Of a stretch of 64,000 nucleotides of DNA, positions 22,801 through 33,055 are shown one piece after another. The notes beneath the pieces are model-generated. The model was given only the letters and a program-made list of their open reading frames with translations, searched no databases and was not told the origin of the DNA. The first letter of the stretch is position 1. Each line of letters starts with the position of its first letter. Both the position numbers and the translations under genes were made by a program. The DNA is from Amoebophrya sp. A120 (Eukaryota; Sar; Dinophyceae; Syndiniales; Amoebophryaceae): assembly GCA_905178155.1 (NCBI GenBank), contig CAJINV010000009.1, positions 1 through 64,000 of the forward strand, in the 5' to 3' direction.

Positions 22801-25576
22801 TGAAAAGAGGCTCCCATTCCTTCTTCCAGGTAGCGATCCTAGATCGCAGCCACGCGGAGCCACCCCCGTATTTCACCCCCAGGGGGTTGTGGACCTGGCA
22901 AAACCGATGAGTTCGGGCTGCTGACTGTTCCACCTCTTCCGAGTGCGATCATGTTACGCCTCACGCCTCAAATACAGCATCACAAATTTCGTTTTCGATA
23001 TGGGGAGGGGGGATTTTTCCTTTTGATACGTGTATGAGACGCACTACGCAACTCAAGGTATGGCAATTCAAAACGATCAGTTTTGCATTTTGCGACCCCA
23101 AAACAACGCTGTATTATTGGGGTTTTGTAATGCGAATCTGCGATCCGTCTTCTCCGCCGGTCAGATTGTCTCCTGCTTTGAAGGTGTCAATTAGATATGA
23201 TATGAAAAAAGGTCCTGACTTGAGCTAGCTACTTTAGGCATGAAGGAGGGTTAATAGTTTGCAGGTAAGTTAGATAGTAAAGCAACTGCATATTGGTGAA
23301 CGCTAGAAAGGGAGCCCATGTTGCAGACGTGGAAATCGTTGAACTTGAGCAGGAATTTGCCACTGTACAGGTCGCGGCGCCATCTCGTTTCCGAGGACGA
23401 CTGCAAAGGGAGGCCTGAAAGTGGTCCAAAATGATCATCGTTCCACGAGCTAACGGGATCGCTTTTGCAAAATTTACACAGTCGCGACTCAAGAGGTATT
23501 TTTTAACGTCTAAAAGTGGCCTCATTTGGACCATATCTTGAGTTGTATCTAAGTACAAGCCTGCGACGCATCAAAAGGACCCTTATTTGGGACGTCTCCC
23601 GGAGAGGTCTGAATTGCGGCCCTCTTGCTCTATTTGCGCGGTATGCTCAATTCTACAAAAAAGCCAAGGCTTTTCAGCTAAGCACGGCGGTATACTGGTG
23701 CTCAGCATTCCATCTTTTCCGCCGTTAGCTCGGTACTCCTGCAAAGCACGAGCTAACTCTGGACTTGAGCGATTCCTGTGCTGTCAAGGGGTGCCCTACC
23801 TCTGGAGACGAACCAGACAGGCCTGCAACACTGATCCAAGCCGGCCTCTTTTATGATAGCACTTCAGCAGTCATGTCATTAGCTAGCTAGTTCAAATCAG
23901 GACCTTTTTTCATATCATAAAATGCATAAACCAAATCCGGCAACTGGACTTACCTTCGAACGCCGCCACTTCTGCGTCGCGAAACAGGATGGAAAATGGA
24001 TGATAAAGCTGGAGCTGCTATATAGATTGTTGAGACCGATTTTTTTGAATTGCCATACCTTGAATTGCGTAGTACATTTCATATCGTGTCTGCGTCGAAA
24101 AAAGAGCGATCGTTGACCATCCCACTGACAAAGCAGAAGGTCGTTTCTTTGTCGAAAAAAAAGCGAAATAATTTTCAACCGGGAAGACTTCTCCTGCAAC
24201 AGCGGCGAGAAAGGCATAGCGAGGATGGCCGCCGGTCGTCTTGGTCCGAAGAATATTATAACACGAAGAAACACAAGACCGCCTACTTCGGACAAATTTA
24301 CCTGGGTACCCCACCCCAAGAGTTCTCTGTTGTATTCGACACGGGGAGTGGAAACCTGATGGTCCCGGCAAAGGACTGCCACAGCAGCCCGTGTTTCTCG
24401 CATCGCCGCTATGATTCAAGACAGTCCGCCACCGCGAAAGAGATCAACTTCGACGGCACGAGCGTCTCGTCGGCCAGAAATAGCGACTCTTTTATCTTGC
24501 GAAACTACGCCGCAGAAGATGCAGATGCTGTTTTTATGGCAAAAGAAAGTAAAAATAGCCACCCCGAAGCAGTAGATCGCGACGTGCTCACGGTGACCTT
24601 TGGGACGGGTGAGATCAGTGGTGTGTTTGTGCGCGACGAGATCTGCTTGACATCGAAGGGAGCAGTCGAAGATAGAAATAATTTTTGCAGCTTTGGCAAC
24701 TTCGTCACAGCGGTCAAGGAGACCAATGAGCCGTTTGAGGACTTTGCCTTCGACGGGGTTCTGGGACTCTCTTTGCCAGAAATGAGCCAGGGTAGTGATT
24801 TCAACTTCCTGAACACGATGCTGTCGTCGGGTGGCACAAGAAATAGCGGCATGGTGTTCTCGGTGTTTCTATCGGACGATTCCGAGGCCGAACAATCGGA
24901 GATTACCTTCGGCAGTTACAAACCCGAGCACATCGCGAGCAGCGAAAAATCGCTTTTTTGGGTGCCCGTGTCGCGGCCCACGGGGTATTGGCAGGTCGAA
25001 ATGCGAGACATTGCAATAGATAGCCGAAGGCAGAACCTATGCTCGGCGTCGTCGCCATTTCTGGCAAACATACAGCTGGGCGCCGTGAACTCGAAGAACT
25101 TGCGGAGTTTCTCCGACGACCGTCACAGTTATGAGGAAGCTGCACTTGTTCCAACTACTACTTCCACTTGTCAGGTGGCGCTCGACACGGGTACGAGCCA
25201 GCTCGCGGGGCCGAGCGCGGTCGTGGAGGAGTTGCGACGGAGGCTGGACGTGAAACCCGACTGCAGCAACTACGACTCCCTGCCGACGCTGGGCTTCGTG
25301 CTTGGGGAAAGGATCCTCAACTTGGATCCGGAAGACTATGTTGAGCGGACAGGAGAAGAAAGCGGAAGTACGGTGTCATGCGATCTGTCCTTGATGACGA
25401 TCGACGTGCCCCCGCCAAACGGGCCTTTGTTTATCTTTGGGGACCCTTTCTTGCGGAAGTTCTACACAGTGTACGACAGCAACGAGCGGCGGATCGGATT
25501 CGCGGCGGCCAAGCACGCCGCGGTATCGGAAGAAAAGGCACAACGGAGCGTCATCGTGCTGCCGGAGGTGCTTTGA
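19876..25576 (+). CDS. Pepsin-like aspartic protease (family A1), two exons around a large nested intron
   Basis: Exon 1 is 19876-20241. Its product contains a likely signal peptide starting at Met-19 (MRLLCFLVAVHSTSGHA) and a pro-region. The catalytic exon reads from 24107 to 25576. Joining GCA GAG to CGA TCG keeps frame and gives 611 residues. The catalytic part has both active-site loops, FDTGSGN (near 24340) and LDTGTSQ (near 25185), the entry motif GQIYLGTPPQEF, the flap region VTFGTGEISG and the closing IFGDPFLRKFYTVYD, all typical of A1 proteases in apicomplexans and relatives. It is probably secretory or vacuolar. The intron holds an introner, two larger insertions and a further 1.2-kb insertion. 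A short exon sequence (RS-TIPLTKQ) occurs three times: at 20499, 21440 and 24107. Confidence 0.85.
20242..20493 (+). mobile_element. Introner element, family A (252 bp), in the protease gene
   Basis: Ends TATCAAAAGTAAAAATGTCT and AGACATTTTTACATTTGATA form an inverted repeat that continues through GGGTCTGGAA. Target duplication CAGAG at 20237-20241 and 20494-20498. Internal copies of TTGTGATGC and GCATGACAA-like words. Confidence 0.95.
20499..20528 (+). repeat. 30-bp exon-like direct repeat, copy 1 of 3
   Basis: CGATCG-TC-ACCATCCC-CTGACAAAGCAG-like sequence, coding RSFTIPLTKQ in frame with exon 1. Copies also lie at 21440-21478 and 24107-24146; the last two share a longer 3' end (AAGGTCGT). 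The frame after copy 1 soon meets a stop, so copy 3 is the one joined to the catalytic domain. Confidence 0.85.
20529..21439. mobile_element. Candidate 0.9-kb insertion between direct repeats 1 and 2
   Basis: The segment is bounded by two copies of a 30-bp direct repeat. Its ends show weak inverted similarity (TTATGTCTTCAACGGTCGTTAGC on the left, GCTAACGCGTGTTAAAGCTCTAACTAA on the right). It carries introner-like words (TTTGTATTGCATGG, TTTGTCATGCAC) near its edges. No transposase is visible. It may be an old, enlarged introner-like element. Confidence 0.45.
21481..23028 (+). mobile_element. Introner element, family B, split by a 1.2-kb insertion
   Basis: Left end TATTGTGAGGAAAAATCCCC; right end GGGGGGATTTTTCCTTTTGATA. 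Target duplication CGTGT at 21476-21480 and 23029-23033. Without the inner insertion its length is 322 bp, the same as the family B copy at 9899. It sits inside larger repeat structures of the protease intron. Confidence 0.9.
21756..22966. mobile_element. 1,211-bp insertion inside the family B introner, 15-bp target duplication
   Basis: CTCAAATACAGCATC is present at 21741-21755 and again at 22967-22981; removing one copy plus 21756-22966 restores a normal family B element. The insert is GC-rich, has no evident TIRs or poly-A tail, and has two overlapping open frames (to 22243 and 22374) without recognised domains. A duplication this long suggests a retroposed piece, but the type is unknown. 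Confidence 0.75.
23034..24106. mobile_element. Candidate ~1.07-kb element with long subterminal inverted repeats
   Basis: About 23034-23085 (GAGACGCACTACGCAACTCA, then AGGTATGGCAATTCAAAA) is the inverse of about 24045-24095. A second inverted pair is near 23194-23235 and 23880-23925 (GATATGAAAAAAGGTCCTGA and its complement). It is flanked by copies 2 and 3 of the 30-40-bp direct repeat. No coding capacity seen. Confidence 0.65.
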
Positions 25577-26225
25577 GAAGCGGAGTTCCGAATGGATTTA
25601 TTTTCTAAACAGCGAAGAAGTTGCTGCATGAATTTGAATTCATTTCTCGTGGCCGGAAAATTGTCCGGATGCGACCACCGTGTTGCAGTTGCGTAGTTTC
25701 GTTTCATTTGTATAATTGTTTGCTCATATTAAATTTCGGCTGCTCGTCGCACAGAATGCGTGCTTTTTCTTTTCCGAAGATTTTCAATCAATGGCGCGAC
25801 CAACTACTTCCACGACTCCAAGCGGCAAATACCACTGTAACTATTGCTTCTTCGACCGGGTAACTGTTCCGCACGTTGAAAAGCCCGATGCCACGCCTTT
25901 TTTTTCGACGCAAAAAAGTATGGTGCAAAAGGAAATAGCAATCTCCTATAGAAGGACACAAATACCCTCGGTCCTTGCCTAATCTGTTGCGCTTCATCTC
26001 CCCCGTCGGTGATCTCTGTGTAGTGGTCTTCTAGAAGTGATGAACGGAAAATAAACCGGAGAGGTAGACGACGAGAACCAGTTATTTTAAGGAGTCTTTA
26101 TTTTCACTCACTGGCATAAGCATGTAGAATTCAAATTTTGCCGGTTGTATGTATGCTTGTCTGCTTCTGGATGCTGTAAAATTCAATACAAAATCATTCA
26201 TCCATAAGGAAACGCTTTATCAAAT
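25577..26225. other. Intergenic, nothing supported
   Basis: AT-rich spacer between the protease stop and the Rab28 start. Only short frames without domains are present. Confidence 0.5.
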
Positions 26226-27338
26226 ATGACGCAAATCACCGCACCTCCACGGCAAGTGCAGCAGAGACCGCAGGTGGTAGAGGACAGCAGCGACAGCGAG
26301 GAAGAATTGGAATTCGACCAGGTAATAAGCCGCTGTGGGTCGACATTTTGCATCGCAAGAGAAGACCTGTTTTTGTTATGCAAGAAGCGCAACATCCATG
26401 ATGAAATTACTAACAAAAAACCGGAAATCAAGGTGAAAATCCTCGTTCTTGGCGACGGTGCCGTTGGGAAAACATCTTTGATCCAGCGTTTTGTCAATGA
26501 CCACTTTGCGCAGAGCTACAAGCAAACCATCGGGGTAGACTTTTGCACGAAGCGGCTCACCTTTGAGAAGCCGACGACCAAACAGGTGTGCCTGCAGATA
26601 TGGGACATCGGCGGGCAGAGCATCGGGGGCAAGATGATCCAGAGCTACTTGCACAAGGCGGACGCAGTGCTCCTTTGCTACGACATCACCTCTTTCCAGT
26701 CGTTTGAGAACCTGAAGGATTGGCTCAGCCTCGTGAAGCAGCACTGCAACGCCGGCAGCAGCGAAACACCAGACGTGAACGACAACTTTCCTCACCTAGT
26801 GCTGGTGGGAACCAAGGCCGACTTGCAGCACTTGCGCGCGGTGAAGGCAATACGGCATACCCAGTTTTGCGAAGTCGAAAGGATGAAGTACTTGCTGTGT
26901 AGTTTTTTGCTGACTTCGAGTTTTGACGTGCTCATTCCGTCTTTATTTTGTCCCTGTTCCTTTACGTTGGGTTTTGCGTTTTCCCTAAATCTAACACTGG
27001 AGAAAGAACTAACCAACGAGATCAGGAATTGTCGCAACTTGTTCTCACTTCGTATTAGCCAACATGATTTTCGGTCCACTCCATGGATGTCACAATAAAT
27101 GCTCAGGTCCGCGCACTTTGTGAGCAGCAAGCTTTCGGAGGGCGTTGACACGATGTTTTACAAAGTGGCCGCGGACTTGATTGGCATTTCGTTGACGCAG
27201 GCACAAGAGTCCGCTTACCAAAAGCCGGTCGTCGCCGAGATCATCGACCACCCCCGAAACGACCCAGCGCTGCCGGTCATCAACGCGACGCACAAGGGCG
27301 CCCGCTCCGAAAGTAAGAAGAAATGCGCAATCATGTAG
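26226..27338 (+). CDS. RAB28: Rab28-type small GTPase, three exons
   Basis: Exons 26226-26321, 26433-26887 and 27107-27338, both introns GT-AG, sum to 260 residues. After an acidic N-terminus (DSSDSEEELEFD) the exon join runs into VKILVLGDGAVGKTS, the P-loop. The switch II region reads WDIGGQSIGGKM, with GGQ instead of the usual AGQ; this and the N-terminal SDSEEE are Rab28 traits. VGTKADL is the guanine-binding motif and FVSSKLSEGVD matches the third. The end KKKCAIM is a CaaX box, as in Rab28, predicting farnesylation rather than the usual double geranylgeranyl tail. Intron 1 is 111 bases and in frame, so it reads open if retained. Rab28 is linked to cilia and IFT/BBSome in other eukaryotes. 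Confidence 0.93.
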
Positions 27339-28664
27339 GGGACATACATTGATTCATCTTCGAGCAGAACCCACGACGGACTCGGCGGCCGTGGGTCATT
27401 GCGTCGACGTGTCTTTTCGGAAGTTTTTGGTCGTTTCTGATCCTGTCGCAACGCTCGCTCCGCCTCTTGCGCCCGCCAGAGACAGCGAGGAGGCCCGACA
27501 AGGGGAAGCAGCCGCAAACGATGAGCACCGGGATCTTGGTATTCAAGTCGACTGCATCTTCAAACTGCGCGTCTGCGTTTCTCATCAATTTGGTTTCTGC
27601 CTGCGCGTCTGAGTTGCGGTTTTGGCCGCACCATTCACTGCTGCGCCGCTCGCTTGGATGGTCTTTCTAGCGGAGCTTGTTTCATAGCTGCGGAGCGCCC
27701 ACGGTATGCGAAGTGGTTGCGTCGCACCTCCTCTAAAGCGGTCGCAAGTAGCTAGAGAGCTCCTGCAGAGGCACGCGCTGCATGTACGATCATTCCAAAA
27801 GGCTTTGCAACCTTGCGCAAATCAAGAAAGTTTCTCATTGCTAGTCATTCGAGTCGTTTTTTCGGCGGTGCGTCCAAAGAAAACGGCGCCAGCGATCATA
27901 CAGGACACCTCTGTCGGCGCGAGGCAAGGCAACGGAGTGTTGGATGAAATTGAGATCATTGTCGGTTTTTTTCTCCTGCGTCAGCACACTCGGTTCGTGC
28001 TAACCATGATGTATGAAGCTCATCTTATTGTCATTTGCCGCCCCGCGAAGTACGAAAACTTCGTCTAGCAATCACGCTATAGAACACCGTGCAAGATCGT
28101 GTACAGCGAGCACACCATCGTCGAAAATCGTACGTCCACAGGTCGCACCAGTAGGTGACTCGTACAGGAACGAAATGCAAAGGACCTTTTCTGAGATTGA
28201 AACGATTCACTCGGTTGCTATCGTTTTATATTTTCGCAACAATTGATCACTGTCGGTTGCACGTGGTTAGTGATTGCTTCCACGACTCCGAGTCGAATTT
28301 CCATCGGTGCCGTGTTTTTTTCCGTTCGTGCTCGTGCTGCGCACAACTCTTGTCGGAACTAGCTAGTACAGGTCGTGCATTCTGATATTCCGGCGCCATT
28401 AACGTTATTTGTAACACTTCTGCTACGGTTTTGCGACACAATTTCAGGTACAGGACAGACCCGTATTTGCAAAACTCATTATCGAGTAAGAAAGTCGTGA
28501 CTCACCCCCCCGCCTCCCCCAGTTTTACAATGCTCTTGTGTAGTTGACCGCAAAGAGCATATTATTTAATTCCGAAACTGTTTATTGCTGTTTCACGGCG
28601 GTGGACCACGATTGAGGCTTGTTCGACTGTACTCATTTCCCTTTCCCCGCTCTAGTAAGGAAAA
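27339..28664. other. Intergenic, 1.3 kb, nothing supported
   Basis: Several overlapping short frames on the + strand lack domains and splice logic. Around 28505 there is a C-rich patch. No RNA gene recognised. Confidence 0.5.
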
Positions 28665-31600
28665 ATGACGTCCCCACGACTACAACCACATTCCCTCCGT
28701 GCCGCCGCGGCCTTCTTTCTCCTCCACCTCGGAGCTACTAGGTTCGTGGCTGCGCAAGGGACGTCCACGGTCCGACTCAGCTTCGTATGTCCCTACAGAG
28801 AGGAGCCGGAATGTTGTCCGGTGTGGGCGGGGATCGCCGCGATCGCGGCCAAGCACGTGAACGAGCGGAACGGGTACGTGATCCCGGAAGTCGCCACCAG
28901 CTTCCGGGCCACCCTCTCGCCCGGCACTGCTATGAAATGTAAAAGTGTCTGGGTCTGGAAGAATGCAAGTTTGTCATGCTTGTCTGGCACGACTCGGGAA
29001 TCTGTGTTGCATAGGCACGAAAAAGCCTTCTTACCTGTCATGCAAAAACGCAGTTTGCCATGCGGAATACGTAAGGCATGGCAGCCAAAAAATTTGTCAT
29101 GCATAGCTGCGTATTGCAGTGCGTCTATCATTCATTTTTAGCATCACAAGTTTCCAGACCCAGACACTTTTACATTTGATAACTGCGAACGTGACGCAAG
29201 TGGCCCTGGCCGCTCAGGACCTGTCGCACTACCAGCCCCCGGCGAGCACGAGCTCCGCGACCATCACGTCTAACACGCCCCCGCTCACCGGGCTGACGCG
29301 CAACACACTGCTACCCGAGCTGTCCGCGGCTTACAACCTGGTGAAGGCGAGCCAAACCTCAGCCAACCCGGCGCACGGGTACCTGACCGCGTGGAGCGAC
29401 GACGACGTGTCAAACGCGCACAGCTACTTTTTAGAGAACGACGGTGCGAACGTGCCGCTCATCGCGGTCGGGGAAAAGCAGACCAGCGCGCGGTACATCA
29501 CCGACACCTACCCGAAGACGACGACCAACGCCTACCCGAACTTGTTCGGCATGCACCCGAACGACGGGCACGCCATCGAGCAGCTTGCGGAGGTGTTCGT
29601 GAACCAGTTTGGCTGGAGGCACTTCGCGGTGATCACCGAAGCGCCCCTGAGCACGACCTGGAGCCATCCGCTGAAGCAGCGGTTCGAAGATAAGGTGTGG
29701 GAGCTGCTGGGCCCGCTCACGGGGGGCAGCAAGCTGAACCAGGGGAAGCACCAGGGGATCGTCGAGCACCACATAGTGCTTCTAAGGGAGTCCGTCTTCG
29801 TCAGCACCGACGGGTCCGGGACGCTGCGCACGGCCGCGGACCTAGCGACGCTGGACACGTGGGCGGAGACCGTCGCGAACTTGCGGCGCAACACCCCGCG
29901 CGTGGTGATCTACGTCACGCGCGTTGCCGCGCACCTGGAGGCCATGATGACCGCCGCGGAGAGCGCCGGTATGGCGGGCCCGCTGTCCGCCGACTGGACG
30001 TGGGTGGTGCCCTCGGTGCTGGCCCTGGGCGGCAAGGGGCTGGTGAACAAGCGCCGCGCGTGGTTCACGGGGTACGCCAACGGCGTGTGGAGCATCATGG
30101 AGGACAACGCGGAGCACTCGTTTGGCACCGGGCCGCCCCAGCCAGGCTCGTCGGGGGCGAAGCTGCACTGGTTGCTGGAACAGGAGTGGAAGCGGGAGAT
30201 GGCGAGCGGCCCCTTGCCCACCGCCGAGCAAGTGCTCGGGCTGGCCGATTCGACCACGCAGAAGCACGGCGGCAGCGCGGCCATGGCAGTAGAGCTGCGG
30301 CAGGCGATCCCCGACCACTGCCAGACCACGGCGCCCTTCGTGTACGACGGGGTGGTCGCCGCCGCGTTCGGGTGGGACCGGTTCGCGAACGACGCGGCGG
30401 TGACCTCCTTCGCGGAGGGTCTTGCCGGTAGCCCCGCGGACCCGCTGAAGTTCACGGGGCTGACGGGACCGGTGAACCAAGTCGGCGAGATTGTGAACAA
30501 CACGGTCACCTCCTGGCCCACCCGCAACCCGGAGGGGCTGCGGTACTCTTTGCTGCGCGCCCAGGAGACCGGGCTGAACAAGCTCACCCCGAACGGGTTC
30601 ACCAACTCGAGCGAGGTCACGGTTGCCGGCGTCACCGCGCAGCTGAGGCCGACGGGCTTCAAAGTGCCGACCTCCTTCGCCGAGGGGGCGTGCTACCGCG
30701 ACAACGTGAGGTGCGGGAGTTTCGGCTTCTGCCAGGACGACGGGACCGGGGTCGGGTATCCGGACGGCCACTGCGTGTGCGAAACCGCGACCTACGTGGG
30801 CCAGCGGTGCGACATCTACACCAGCGTGACGTTCTCGTCCAAGAGCGGCCCGAGAGAGAAGCCGCCGCAGACCGGCGCCTCGTCCTCCCCGGCCGCTAGT
30901 ACCGCGGGCGCCTTCAAGCAGAAGCCCGTAACCCGGGCGCCGACCTTCGCGCGCGTGCAGTGGAGCAATTTCCGCGAGTACGCGGAAACGACGTTCACCG
31001 CGGTGCTGCAGATCGAGTAGGTGTTCCTGGACAAGCGCACGCGGGTATCGGACGGTGGCTATAACACGGAGGCCGTGAACGCCTTAGAGTCCTACGCGAG
31101 CATCAGCGCGGGGTACCTGCTGAGTACAACCGAGGAGCAGATGATCCCGCACGCCAGCATCTGGCTCCCCCGGGGCGCGGGGATGCCGCCCTGCGCGTCC
31201 GTGTCGGAGGGGTCGACCAAGTCGGTGGAGGTCAAGTACCCCTTCGTCTACTGGAGCTACCAGATCGAGGGCAAGGGCTGCACGGTGAGCTCCGAGTGGG
31301 ACTGGTACCCCTTCGACCAGCAGCAGATCGACGTGACCGCGCGGCCGAACGGCGACATCGAGTGGCTGTTCGACTACACCGAGTTCACGTGGCGGATCTA
31401 CGCCCTGTACGGCCCCTGGTCCGCGAAGTTCGGCATCGCCAGCGTCAGCTTCAACACCCACGACGAGGTGAAAGCCGCCCTGCTCGGGATCAAGGCGCTC
31501 AACGAGTCGCACGCGGAAGCCGCGGCGCAGAAGTACCCGGGGATCAGCCAGGCCACGCTGGACAGCAACTGGCAGCGGTCCTGGCCGGTGGTGTCGGCCG

Positions 31601-32721
31601 CGGTGACCCCCAATTACGACGAGAACGTGGTCGTACTCACCGCCACGGTGGAGCGCGACAGCGAGCTGTTTGCCTACCGGCTCTTCCTCCCGTGCGTGCT
31701 TCTCGGTCTCTTCGCGTTCAGCACCTTCATCGTCACCCCCGACAAGATGGTGCCGCGCTTCATGTCGGGGTTCCTCGCGTTTCTGGCCCTGCAGGCCTTC
31801 CGCAAGGGCGCCACCGACGACGCCCCGGACACGCTGACCAAGTTGTCGTACCTGGACGCGCTGCTGATGTATCTCACGTTGCACATGAGCAGCTGCATGC
31901 TGAACGTGATCATGGGGGAGGTCATCTTCCAGATCTACGGCCCCCTGGTCGTCCGGGATTTGGATTCCTTGTCCAAGCGCATCACGCCCGGGTGCTTCTT
32001 CTGCGGGATGATGACGGCGATTCTGTGCATCGGGGCGGACAACACGCTGGGGCTGTCGAGCATCGACACGCTGTTCGTGATTCTCACCTTCTTCGCCTCC
32101 ACGCCCGTTTGCTCCTGGTTTTGCTGGTACTTCATCGTGGTTAGCAACGGCGAGCACTTTTACCTCTACAACTGCATGCGGAGAGCGCAGTACGACCCGG
32201 CGGCGCCGTGCGTGCTGCAGGACAAGGAGCTCAGTGCGCTGTTCCGCTGGATCGGCTACCGCTACGGGTTTGCGCACGAAGACAAAGACGAACCGGACGA
32301 GGCGGACGACCACCTGCTGCGCGTGGACGACGTGGCGCGGTTCGTCGTGGACACCGTGAAGGGGGAGCTGGAAATGAAAATGTGCGTCCTGCTGATCGTG
32401 TTGATCCACGAAGAGGTGGACGAGAACAAGGACGGGAAGGTGGACGTGGCGGAGTTCAAGCGGTTGTTTCCCTTCGTGATTCACGGCGTGGCGAAGGGCA
32501 GCTGCGACCTGAAGGCCCGGTCGAGACTCTACCTGTTGCGGTTCTACTTGATGCGCATGCTGCTCGGCTACAAGCCCGTGCAGTACATCCGGAGCAGCAC
32601 GTACGGGGGCAAGCTGGTGCGCATGGCGAGTAGCGGAGGCTTCCAGATCGGCATCATCCGGGAGGATAGCGGTGCTGTGGTGTCCCCCTCCGAGGTGGTG
32701 AAGGCGGACGGACATCAGTAA
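28665..32721 (+). CDS. Pentameric ligand-gated ion channel with Venus-flytrap, EGF-like and EF-hand modules; in-frame TAG
   Basis: Exons 28665-28930 and 29187-32721 give 1,266 codons before the stop. A signal peptide (~32 residues) leads into a periplasmic-binding-like, ANF-receptor-type domain (about residues 35-570: AAKHVNERNGY, NVPLIAVGE, LAEVFVNQFGWRHFAVI). An EGF-like module follows (residues ~590-633: CGSFGFCQDD...GHCVCETATYVGQRCD). Then comes a channel ligand-binding domain with WDWYPFDQQQ, keeping Pro-Phe-Asp but lacking the paired cysteines. Four membrane segments lie between about residues 920 and 1070, and a perfect EF-hand loop (DENKDGKVDVAE) is near 1164. TAG at 31018-31020 (codon 700) falls inside the first strand of the channel domain, with the frame open on both sides. 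It could be read through, reassigned (Gln likely) or an error. Confidence 0.82.
28931..29181 (+). mobile_element. Introner element, family A (251 bp), in the channel gene
   Basis: Ends TATGAAATGTAAAAGTGTCT and AGACACTTTTACATTTGATA. Target duplication ACTGC at 28926-28930 and 29182-29186. Removal joins CCC GGC ACT GC to G AAC GTG ACG in frame. Confidence 0.95.
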
Positions 32722-33055
32722 TCCGGTCGCGACATCATCAGAGGGGCTCCGGCACCGCACCTCGACGGTACTGTTCAACGCGGAGAAGGGGGGACGGGAG
32801 AAGGCAAAACTGTTCGTGTTGGAGCACCCTACCGGCGCGGACCCCATCGAGGAGTGTCACACTATCATGCGGGACCGACGGCTGGCGCGGCGGGCCTCGG
32901 CGACCTCGAGTAGCTTGCAAAACCCGGCGCGACCACAGGCCTCGCCGATGCAGGAGAGAGCCAGGAAAGACGAGGAGCGAAGACTGCTGCACGCACAGAC
33001 AAAGCAAGCAGAGGACGACGACGCCGGCGATGGCGGTGGGGACGCGGCGTTTTAG
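32702..33055 (+). other. Possible C-terminal extension of the channel in the +1 frame
   Basis: Directly past the channel stop, the +1 frame is open for about 118 codons to 33055. It reads basic and then acidic low-complexity sequence ending EDDDAGDGGGDAAF. A single-base slip between 32702 and 32719 would fuse it to the channel. The high GC content makes chance openness likely enough that I keep confidence low. Confidence 0.35.

Noticed and set aside
31084-32847. 587-codon minus-strand frame opposite the channel
   Set aside because: A shadow frame in GC-rich coding sequence; composition is Arg/His/Val-biased and has no domain.
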